A DNA stretch of 14,773 nucleotides from an uncultured Clostridium sp. (GTDB lineage: Bacteria; Bacillota; Clostridia; Christensenellales; Pumilibacteraceae): positions 1 through 14,773 of the forward strand of contig USKH01000010.1 in assembly GCA_900555125.1 (NCBI GenBank), written 5' to 3'. The notes under the pieces are model-generated. The model made no database searches, was not told the DNA's origin, and saw only the letters and a list, made by a program, of their open reading frames with translations. This document shows, piece after piece, positions 10,701-14,773 of the stretch; position 1 is the first letter of the stretch, and each line of letters starts with the position of its first letter. The position numbers and the translations under genes were made by a program.

Positions 10701-10729
10701 ATTAACTTTCTTATTTCACTCTTTTTCAT
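4766..10729 (-). CDS. Giant secreted GLUG-like beta-solenoid surface/matrix protein
   Basis: About 1987 residues. I prefer the second ATG (10729): AAGGAG is 8 bases before it but only 2 before the ATG at 10735. A signal peptide (about 9-36) ends near TFSA. A small beta-rich domain (about 40-115) follows, then a region with QPFSGCFDFNG, which typically opens GLUG-type solenoids. Residues 280-993 carry about 15 repeats of the form [AVIS]GGxxG. An Ig-like stretch of Big-2 type follows (about 1070-1150, with PIWSSDQSVVSI and YVSAY), then several beta domains, then a Listeria-Bacteroides/InlB-B-like repeat (about 1520-1608, ending MRFYARW), and unassigned beta-rich sequence to the end. No LPXTG, C-terminal membrane segment, SLH or LysM motif is visible. 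Family knowledge suggests an adhesin or matrix scaffold outside the cell; partner and target are unknown. It is the last gene of the matrix operon; its SD follows the upstream stop directly. Confidence 0.85.
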   Translation of the reverse strand: MKKSEIRKLIIACLITLSILFSLLAVCFSVNKTFSASVRVVVPEGKEVSVYVSGNNVKKDADGKSYTVPKNGTITVTVVNESELFAGMKINGNAYDVPVVTLTVPNSGELNIEVTSSQPFAEDKGRYFGNPYVLSKEEDVLAVARILAGKGTAEDYIRLGETEQTASKIRYGYYRLGTNIFMSSEEFFGLGFRGGQPFSGCFDFNGFSVTLNMTRTKTVYDEFASVASGTNRIADYGFFAYVYGDGNSPCLIRQADVRGFIGLNTVGTPAETNHEKRINAGGIAGTLGKNVVLDGIKSSVSVGVRTNDASQYIGGMFGICSSSVDRWCYAEYDGMFNDISGITFGAGARVNAGCFAGVLENASVDGFTVSGQRAIVLANALGDISGSAISGGFVGSVSLGNPSLSEISAPRSMVIRNVNIIATKDYSVNAVIDNKGSVSKTAINPDNPMSNSAAAVAGGIIGTVNRSKDVADESYTILFSDIFFSRAKGGAVQGEDRLAVNAATKDGSSSGAVYAGGAVGFIFSEGAGYISIERKAETQKDEIQYLFADAVDVKAVQNGIGPAYAGGMFGYNCFNTGDIDGGGNKRAIVSAGYDYSVTAVQSASSSTVDSNGKNCLYNVCAGGYTSRLPIGYEEKDFEFHIGNGRIRAYREVGSTAVGDINAGGFAGRALSTSAAVFSINGYDSSPAQNGKIDNLKVYYSDYSYVEAAGYSFSSIDNRLQSDLGNNICVGGAIGYVLGYTSIKDVSVDYAEAVGSTGKSTPHFIYGVQNAKNISNRDADLKSEGFVGGAFGLVADSILANISITGDSRENSVVYFESSNTPNTASVGGLIGALWTRKLADKVLLSGAKTEYIHVAGKAYSDKQTGDDTYDIYVGGAIGVFANPTPSPNAARKTYIEHITVKNSVIESIGENKMLTYAGGIVAGMWWHNGTYLSYAVVVNSAVTASSITAKAYAGGITGLLQNSYINNSLVQKTDVKAVSESNIATSAGIASRVKGSYNVSRSYSNASLESSGGKGSYKAGIHYASKSQVTTGDKNFFVSETAGTDKAYVASGNANYAGEDCALHLVSYGVNKLTIDTVDGKAQVYSALATYNYPVPIWSSDQSVVSITSGSSTPYYAEAKKEGVAYVSAYCTIENTDYLLCSYPVTVVNAGETGNFSLDVIDDKNTVVNEENCDRTGTVTSPEGVQYKYYRRHAGNPDTVGKFIVKPGTQAHMPQNVRFYDVTGLAPAEYGDDISARMSAITARKPSNAVEVSAFNGRVNVGFNYVDDGNNRDVKKSVYMYVNDNVRENTIIVMECDYANTTYGVIFEFVPNKLTKIEIQPDEGTPCLDSYTDADGNAHYMYVGGDIVRFNETLFYDYPAPRSYVVETIYEGQNVTENGTVNVTGSGCFPVTCRDLKGNLSTTAYIEVVREVDYSVSLAGATASFDRKMVMGSKFGIRIAPQPGYSLVPEISVTVGAQTAVGVPGESSYSFAFEHATYLFDIVRDVSEQYAYNVEVPADFISFASENGGVHFSVSYRKIYSLVFMSNYGSDEFYSFEVAAGEKFADINTDDFQLWKKQIIDNRYGFDFQGFYPINRAGDISSYGKSFEDMRADGVSCVNGTMRFYARWTYNVIVRTPGNIAFSSTFSSSMLQNGSLVPLDDRNGFGFVMKPGQKWTGKPRFDAFTKNIDGTFTNITRLFVPASQENGYFVSAEKMADKSGFIYIVAYADNLEFNVGDGVFYDGNKLYTDGIFTLTYNVNYGKNDLKNDVKFLLSEALPAKTSLRLFYVREGATVWSGGYTLGSAKSEIAISSFVSMKDNLPLSSEKRKGATSEKFILVVTLPNNSNHFAGITSATAVTASVGAYEYNAITVPHGDLAALATDKPMENLPADEKEFTLYPAVILSVINNGNTFNLIKTGERDPDVTDYRHKGVYYMWRVEKTAGGYIGDVVFDGFGKEVVRTTDAIYYAAAAGVCNVTGDLSGYTVSLIETRNIQQPAEALIIYKQEF
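7751..9895 (-). repeat. GLUG-like [AV]GGxxG protein repeats within the giant gene
   Basis: Degenerate protein-level repeats, among them AGGIAG, IGGMFG, AGCFAG, SGGFVG, AGGIIG, AGGAVG, AGGMFG, AGGFAG, VGGAIG, VGGAFG, VGGLIG, VGGAIG, AGGIVAG and AGGITG. Successive copies are about 33 to 65 residues apart, usually 35-55. Between them lie beta-strand-like stretches and short aromatic or Asn-rich turns. The copies differ enough that no DNA-level tandem repeat is evident. The pattern matches right-handed beta-helix or solenoid turns. Confidence 0.75.
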
Positions 10730-10737
10730 TGTCATCG

Positions 10738-10743
10738 CTCCTT
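10738..10743 (-). promoter_or_regulatory. Ribosome binding site that decides the giant gene's start
   Basis: AAGGAG begins immediately after the TAA of the upstream gene. It is 2 bases from the ATG at 10735 but 8 bases from the ATG at 10729, so the second ATG is the better start. Confidence 0.7.
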
Positions 10744-11724
10744 TTATGCCGATGCGAACACGATTTTATTGTCGCTTACGCCGGATACTTTTTCGGCGCC
10801 CGGTTGGGTCAGCCCGTCGTACACGGTTGCGGAAACAGCTACGTTGCACGTTCCCGTAACATAAAAGCTAAGGTACACGTCCGCACCCGCGCGTACGGTA
10901 AGCGTTACTTTATCGCGCCCGGCGTTGTACACGGGCGCAAAACCGTATTCTTCCTCATAGTAAACCGCGTCGAAAACAACCTCGCCCACGAGAGAAAACT
11001 CTACTTCGGCAAGATACGAAGAATTTTCTTGTACGGTTGCGTTGCGGACAAAATCCACCGCCGCTTTCAGGTTGACGATTTTTCTGTCATAGCCGTTATA
11101 AACGTCGGACGACACGCCCACGGACAATCTCGCCATGGTAGTGTTTACGGTAAAAACCTGTAAGTCTTTATATGGTTCGCTTGTTTCCAGCACTATCGAA
11201 AAGTTTTCTATGCCGTCCGCGTCCATTGCGGGCGCCGTAGCCTTTCTGGTTATTTTAAGCAGCAGCGATACGCTGTTTTTTACGTCGGCTTCCAGAATAG
11301 TTACGTCCGAAGTTCCCGAAACGACGTTGTCGTTTTCGTCCACGATTTCGACGTCGTAATAGCTGCTTTCGGCAGTTACGTTATGCTTGACGCCCCAGGC
11401 ATCCGTAACGTATCCGTCGGAAATTTCGCCGGAAACGCCGGAAACGGGCGGGCGCATCATAAATCGCACGTTACGTCTGGATACTTTTTCATCGGCGAAA
11501 TTGGATACCGTAACGGCTATATAACCGGTTGCCGTCGTTCCTGTCTGTCTTAACACCGCCGTTTGTCCGGCTCCGTCGTGCGACAGAACGAAATCGGTGT
11601 ACGCTCCCACCAGTTCTTTTTTATCCGTCAAAACGAATTTCGACACCGAAACACATGCGAAAACGACCAGTGCAAGAAGCACGGCGAACAGAAATATTAA
11701 CTTTTTTCCGGCGCCTTTACTCAT
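10744..11724 (-). CDS. Small secreted protein of the matrix operon, TasA-like N-terminus
   Basis: A 326-residue exported protein. A hydrophobic segment (about 9-27, LIFLFAVLLALVVFACVSVS) is followed by SKFVLTDKKELVGAYTDF, a layout like that of the first gene (YTLSKYITSKKSEG): a membrane segment, then Ser-Lys-aromatic-aliphatic and two lysines, then beta strands. The rest is rich in Val, Thr and Ser and alternating strand patterns and has only one cysteine (24, within the hydrophobic segment). VVFAC could be read as a weak lipobox, but the sequence after it fits a cleaved or retained signal anchor equally well. No enzyme motif is seen. GGAGG lies 7 bases before the ATG. It sits between two other exported proteins and directly upstream of the giant surface protein, so a structural or accessory role in the matrix is likely. 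I cannot name a family. Confidence 0.78.
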   Translation of the reverse strand: MSKGAGKKLIFLFAVLLALVVFACVSVSKFVLTDKKELVGAYTDFVLSHDGAGQTAVLRQTGTTATGYIAVTVSNFADEKVSRRNVRFMMRPPVSGVSGEISDGYVTDAWGVKHNVTAESSYYDVEIVDENDNVVSGTSDVTILEADVKNSVSLLLKITRKATAPAMDADGIENFSIVLETSEPYKDLQVFTVNTTMARLSVGVSSDVYNGYDRKIVNLKAAVDFVRNATVQENSSYLAEVEFSLVGEVVFDAVYYEEEYGFAPVYNAGRDKVTLTVRAGADVYLSFYVTGTCNVAVSATVYDGLTQPGAEKVSGVSDNKIVFASA

Positions 11725-11781
11725 AAGATTGCCTCCATAACGGTCGTTTTCAATGTTTTTTATTCGATTTTATGTTTTTTC

Positions 11782-12519
11782 TTAATTTCGTATTTGTTCG
11801 GCTATTATACCGATGTCGAAATACACTTTTGCTCCCGCATAACTTTCGGTTACGCTGCTTTGTTCGGGCAGTCTGAACCGAATGTGATAAGCATGGTCCT
11901 TTTTGCCGTCGTCGGCAGTCATCAGAAGTCCGGTTTTATTATCTATAGATCCGTCGGCGTTGTTCGATACGGACAGTTTGTTGCCCGAAAAATCAACCTC
12001 TTCGCCGCCTCCTATCGACGGGCGAATGTCGGTTTCGTTTTCGCCTTCCGCGCCGTGGTACAGTTTAAGACTTCCTCCCGCCCGGACGCCGTCGGCAGCC
12101 GTATAATTTTTCCATCCGGCAAAATAGCACGTCCGGATGACGTTTTCTCCCGGAATTATCATTTCGAGCCTTACTCTTATGACGAGCGTCACTTTCATGG
12201 ACACTTCGTTTTCCTTTCTTCCGTCTGCGCCCGTAATCGTAAAATAGTAATCTATTACGTCTTCCGGCTCGACGTCTTTAACGGCGGTGCTTTCGCTTGT
12301 CGGGTCGAACGCAACCGAAATACGCATGCCTTCCGAGTCGGTGCGATAAACCGAATTTGTTTCGAGTTTTGCAACGACAACGGCTACTCCCGCTTCTTTT
12401 TTCTTTTCGTATTCGCCGTAAAACCGAGCGAACGTTACCGATCCGCCCACGGCAATCACGGCAAACAACGCGGCAAGAAAAAACGGAATGAGGCTTAAAT
12501 TGCGTTTTTTACTGTTCAT
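11782..12519 (-). CDS. SipW-type signal peptide protein, TasA/camelysin-like
   Basis: A 245-residue exported protein. The N-terminus has positive residues, a hydrophobic run (about 8-27) and VGGSVTFARFYGEYEKKK, which fits the SipW-cognate signal peptide class (hydrophobic core, Gly-Gly, aromatic, Ala, aromatic); cleavage near Ala31 is plausible. The mature part is beta-rich, with DYYFTITGADG and NEVSMKVTLVIRVRLE, strand patterns usual in TasA-like matrix proteins. No enzyme motif is seen. The start overlaps the signal peptidase gene by 11 bases (ATGAACAGTAA), with GGAGG six bases upstream inside that gene, so the two are translated together, as expected for a protease and its substrate. Function as a fibre subunit or minor matrix component is inferred from context and signal type, not from a clear domain match. 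Confidence 0.82.
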   Translation of the reverse strand: MNSKKRNLSLIPFFLAALFAVIAVGGSVTFARFYGEYEKKKEAGVAVVVAKLETNSVYRTDSEGMRISVAFDPTSESTAVKDVEPEDVIDYYFTITGADGRKENEVSMKVTLVIRVRLEMIIPGENVIRTCYFAGWKNYTAADGVRAGGSLKLYHGAEGENETDIRPSIGGGEEVDFSGNKLSVSNNADGSIDNKTGLLMTADDGKKDHAYHIRFRLPEQSSVTESYAGAKVYFDIGIIAEQIRN

Positions 12520-13099
12520 TTTCGTCCTCCGCAGTCTTCCCTGCGGAGTTCTCTTCTCCGGAAGGAAGACCGTTAGATTTGTCTCCTACCATGATTATCG
12601 CGACGACGACAGCCGCTATCGCGACGAGAAAAGCTATTCCTTGCCACGAACGCAGCCATTCTATCAGAATACCTATGTTTCTTATTCTGCCCGTAACCTT
12701 ACCGGCTATCTGCGAAAAATATACGGGATCGGGATCTTCGCTCGGATTGGCATCGCCTTTTGTGTAGTATTTGTCTCCTTCTATGCGAACGAGGCGGTGC
12801 GTAACAGACGTGTTCTCTCCCACCGGGAAATAGGTTATGATATCTCCCACCTCGTAACTGTCTTGTTTTTCTATTATTATCGCGTCGCCCGCTTCTATCG
12901 AACCTGACATAGACGGCGTTGCGATTACAAGCAAAGACTTACCGAAAAATGACGGAATGGCGGATTTTTTTATGTATTTGTCGTACGCAAGAACGGCTGC
13001 CATAAAAACAAGGACGACAATTATCGTTGAAAGAACCACGCTTCCCGTAATCGAAAGTATTTTTCTTGCCGACGGTTTTCTTTTCTCGGTTTTTTCCAT
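12509..13099 (-). CDS. sipW: SipW-family type I signal peptidase (Ser/His, ER/archaeal type)
   Basis: A 196-residue membrane protease that removes signal peptides of secreted proteins at the outer face of the membrane. A membrane segment spans about 15-38. The nucleophile is Ser63 in PSMSGSIEAGD; the spacing from Ser-Met to Gly-Asp is that of the family. SVTHRLVRI supplies His101 where the bacterial LepB type has Lys, which marks the SipW/ER/archaeal subfamily. YYTKGDANPSEDPDPV gives the conserved Gly-Asp-Ala-Asn box with acidic residues 117, 122 and 124. A second membrane segment (about 154-171) is followed by a 25-residue polar, acidic tail. The start at 13099 has GGAG 10 bases upstream; an upstream in-frame ATG at 13222 would add an Arg-rich tail that is the other-frame shadow of the previous gene, so I reject it. 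It lies between probable substrates on both sides. Confidence 0.95.
   Translation of the reverse strand: MEKTEKRKPSARKILSITGSVVLSTIIVVLVFMAAVLAYDKYIKKSAIPSFFGKSLLVIATPSMSGSIEAGDAIIIEKQDSYEVGDIITYFPVGENTSVTHRLVRIEGDKYYTKGDANPSEDPDPVYFSQIAGKVTGRIRNIGILIEWLRSWQGIAFLVAIAAVVVAIIMVGDKSNGLPSGEENSAGKTAEDENEQ
12526..12530 (-). promoter_or_regulatory. Ribosome binding site inside the signal peptidase gene
   Basis: GGAGG lies six bases before the ATG at 12519 and within the last codons of the signal peptidase gene, which supports coupled translation and this start. Confidence 0.7.
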
Positions 13100-13116
13100 T
13101 TGCCGCAATCTCCTTT

Positions 13117-13893
13117 TTATGCTTCCTGTGCAACTATTTCTATGGTAACGGCATATTTGCCGCCCGCAGTTCCTATTGCGGTATCGTGATGATCGTCGCC
13201 GCTTTCGAACTGCCACAGCCATTCTATCGCAAAAGAACGACTGCTTCTTTCTTTTATGATTACGTCGCGCACCGTGATGAATTTTTCTTCCTTATAGACG
13301 TCGAGCCGACGACCTTCGGAAAAAATTTCGTATTGCAACGGGGGCAACTTCTGATTGTTTTCGTAATTAAAGTTTAATCTGATGTCGCACCGCAATTGTG
13401 CGTTATGCGGATTGTTGACAACAAACATGTATGTTCCGTTTTCGCCGGGTTTTAACATTTTTCCGCCAAAGACATCTATTTTGCCTACGGCGGACCACTC
13501 TCCGTCCTTATCCGCAACGGTAAACGAAGGATATATAACGGGGCGCGGCAGCTTGGTTGCCAGAATCAAAAACGAAATAAAAGATATAAGACACGCAAAG
13601 GAAAGAAGAATGATTATCGGAAGAGTTCGGTCTTCCAATCTGCCTTCGACATTTCCGTCGCGATATAAATACTCCCCGTCCGTAACGAACGCGCCAGTGT
13701 TTCCGGGTTTTCGACACTCGGAAGCAGAAGCGCGTCCGCACGGGGAGAAAGGAGTGAGATTTAAGTCGTACAATTCTCCTGCCCGCAAAAAGCACAGCAG
13801 TTTGTCTTCAAAATCGAAAACTCTTCTGCCGCCTTTAAGTCGGCGAACCGAACCGACAACGGGACTATGAGTAAACTTTTCGTTTATTTTCAT
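13117..13893 (-). CDS. Membrane-anchored protein with TasA-like W-x-W outer domain
   Basis: A 258-residue protein with one strong membrane segment at about 92-113. The first 90 residues are polar and basic with three cysteines (34, 52, 60) and show no signal peptide. The C-terminal part is beta-rich and ends with FAIEWLWQFESGDDHHDTAIG (222-241), which resembles IEWAWAFEDG...DTLLG in the first gene of the operon. It also has DKDGEWSAVGKIDVFGG and KPGENGTYMFVVNNP, strand-turn patterns of an outer-surface beta domain. I infer that the N-part is inside and the C-part outside, though local charges around the membrane segment do not settle topology. GGAG lies 8 bases before the ATG and no other Met occurs before the membrane segment. 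Its place next to sipW and a TasA-like gene suggests an anchor or assembly factor, a functional analogue of Bacillus TapA rather than a clear homologue. Confidence 0.8.
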   Translation of the reverse strand: MKINEKFTHSPVVGSVRRLKGGRRVFDFEDKLLCFLRAGELYDLNLTPFSPCGRASASECRKPGNTGAFVTDGEYLYRDGNVEGRLEDRTLPIIILLSFACLISFISFLILATKLPRPVIYPSFTVADKDGEWSAVGKIDVFGGKMLKPGENGTYMFVVNNPHNAQLRCDIRLNFNYENNQKLPPLQYEIFSEGRRLDVYKEEKFITVRDVIIKERSSRSFAIEWLWQFESGDDHHDTAIGTAGGKYAVTIEIVAQEA

Positions 13894-13936
13894 GTGTACG
13901 ACTCCAGACGTCTATAATAATACGGGTTTCCTTTTC

Positions 13937-13951
13937 CCGCTTTCGCAGCGG
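13937..13951 (-). other. Short GC-rich hairpin in the leader of the anchor gene
   Basis: On the minus strand CCGCT and AGCGG flank the loop GCGAA, forming a perfect 5-bp stem. It lies about 45 bases upstream of the ATG at 13893 and is not followed by a T-run. It might stabilise the downstream message. Confidence 0.4.
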
Positions 13952-13969
13952 TTTTTCTTTATCGACCTG

Positions 13970-13997
13970 CTTATTGAAAGCCCGGTCGATTTGTCAA
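13970..13997 (-). promoter_or_regulatory. Weak candidate internal promoter
   Basis: A consensus TTGACA (13997-13992) is followed after 16 bases by AATAAG (13975-13970), matching the -10 consensus at four of six positions. It could give the anchor-sipW part of the operon its own transcript. The -10 lacks the important first T and last T, so this is tentative. Confidence 0.3.
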
Positions 13998-14002
13998 TAT
14001 GC

Positions 14003-14033
14003 GGATTGCGTCCGCTGCTTGCAAACGCAATCC
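14003..14033 (-). other. Perfect 9-bp hairpin between the first matrix gene and the rest
   Basis: On the minus strand GGATTGCGT (14033-14025) and ACGCAATCC (14011-14003) are perfect complements around a 13-base loop. It lies 34 bases after the stop of the TasA-like gene. No T-run follows, so it is not a canonical intrinsic terminator; it more likely protects the 3' end of the first message or gives partial termination, so that the first gene is made in excess. TTGACA-like sequences flank it on both sides. Confidence 0.6.
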
Positions 14034-14066
14034 TGTCAAATTGTCATAAGAGCATTTATTTTTCGA

Positions 14067-14773
14067 TTATTCCTTCACCTGAACGACAGAAAGGCTGAGT
14101 TTGAAAGAAGTTTCGGTAAGCGTTCCGGCGGCTTTCTTGTAAGTTACGCCTTCGTGTTGGTTTTCGGTAACAGCGTCATTGTTTGCAATCATTCCGAGCA
14201 ATGTATCGAGCGCGTCCGTTTTAACGGTGCCGTCTTCAAATGCCCATGCCCACTCGATGGTGTAGGTGTCGTCAACCTCTGCGGCTCCCGCCTCGTAAGT
14301 GGTTACTGCGTTAAGTTTAGTTAAAAGAGTTGCAAGAGTTACTCCGGTTGCTCCCGTAACTTCCCCACCGTTCTTTCTAAGCGTCCATTTAACGGGATTG
14401 TAAGTGTTGACATCGGTTGCGTCCCCTTCGGTATACTTGAGAGTAACGTCTTTTACATCGCTCATGGTGATAGTGATCTTGGATTTAACCTCGGCTTTTC
14501 CTTTAATGGTGAAGCTCATCGAACCTTTAGTTCCGGGAGCGACTACATTGTAAGTACCGCTTGCACTAACGGTAAGATTGGCTGTGTCGGTAGTTACAAC
14601 GCTGCTGTTGGTAACATACTTATAGTTCTTCCCGAACAGATTGTCGCTGTTTGCCGTAATCGTGTATCCCCACTTTGCGACCTGAGCGGATCCTTCGCTC
14701 TTTTTGCTCGTGATATACTTAGACAAAGTATATCCGCCGAAACCGATGATTGCTACCAGCATCAGAAGAAGCG
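14067..14773 (-). CDS. TasA-like secreted matrix protein, N-terminus cut by window edge
   Basis: The frame is open to the right edge; the first visible residues are LLLMLVAIIGFGGYTLSKYITSKK in effect, the end of a hydrophobic signal segment followed by Gly-Gly-aromatic and a Lys-rich stretch, as in SipW-dependent signal peptides. An in-frame ATG at 14762 lies within the hydrophobic core, so the true start is probably outside the window. About 210 mature residues follow, rich in Thr, Val, Ser and Ala with alternating strands (ANLTVSASGTYNVVAPGTKG, SMSFTIKGKAEVKSKITI), no cysteine and no enzyme motif. Near the C-terminus IEWAWAFEDG and DTLLG repeat a signature of the membrane-anchored neighbour. 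Many codons end in C, a pattern often seen in highly expressed genes. I infer the major fibre or matrix subunit, exported with help of the adjacent sipW. Homology to Bacillus TasA itself is suggested by signal type and context only. Confidence 0.8.
   Translation of the reverse strand, partial: LLLMLVAIIGFGGYTLSKYITSKKSEGSAQVAKWGYTITANSDNLFGKNYKYVTNSSVVTTDTANLTVSASGTYNVVAPGTKGSMSFTIKGKAEVKSKITITMSDVKDVTLKYTEGDATDVNTYNPVKWTLRKNGGEVTGATGVTLATLLTKLNAVTTYEAGAAEVDDTYTIEWAWAFEDGTVKTDALDTLLGMIANNDAVTENQHEGVTYKKAAGTLTETSFKLSLSVVQVKE

Noticed and set aside
11800..11811. TATAAT inside the 11782 gene as a promoter
   Set aside because: It encodes Gly-Ile-Ile-Ala in the gene and has no -35-like hexamer 16-18 bases upstream.
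13100..13222. N-terminal extension of the signal peptidase to the ATG at 13222
   Set aside because: The extra 41 residues are Arg-rich shadow of the upstream gene, while the ATG at 13099 has a GGAG and gives the usual SipW layout.
14003..14033. Hairpin as a full intrinsic terminator
   Set aside because: The stem is good but is followed by GCATATTGAC, not a T-run.

Overview
The window is a gene-dense, co-directional stretch: all nine recognisable genes lie on the minus strand, so transcription runs from the right edge to the left. Moderate GC, strong AGGAG-type ribosome sites, very short or overlapping gene junctions, a SipW-type signal peptidase, a lipoprotein solute-binding protein and TasA-like secreted proteins all point to a monoderm Firmicute, most likely an uncultured clostridial lineage. 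No gene here fixes the genus.

Region A (about 14773 down to 4766) looks like an extracellular-matrix operon. In transcription order it holds: a TasA-like secreted protein cut by the right window edge (14067-14773); a membrane protein whose outer domain shares a tryptophan-rich signature with it (13117-13893); a SipW-family signal peptidase with a Ser/His active site (12509-13099); a second SipW-type secreted protein (11782-12519); a third small secreted protein (10744-11724); and a secreted protein of almost 2000 residues built on a GLUG-like beta-solenoid followed by Ig-like and Listeria-Bacteroides-type domains (4766-10729). It resembles the Bacillus tapA-sipW-tasA locus by logic and by part of its content, but has a different order and adds the giant protein and extra small exported proteins.

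Region B (4717 down to 1, continuing past the left edge) starts at a good sigma-A-type promoter (TTGCAA, 17 bp, TATAAT) and encodes three signalling proteins with tight junctions: a GGDEF-receiver-HD-GYP protein able in principle to make and break c-di-GMP, a solute-binding lipoprotein with no transporter beside it, and a hybrid sensor histidine kinase cut within its receiver domain. A reasonable inference is that the lipoprotein and kinase sense an external ligand and that this cassette sets c-di-GMP and so matrix output, possibly of the neighbouring operon. The adjacency is seen; the regulatory link is inferred.

There are no RNA genes, insertion sequences or CRISPR arrays that I can see. 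Non-coding space is limited to two intergenic regions, 4629-4765 (promoter and inverted repeats) and 13894-14066 (hairpins between the first, probably highly expressed matrix gene and the rest), plus a 57-bp gap at 11725-11781 holding only a ribosome site and A/T-rich sequence.
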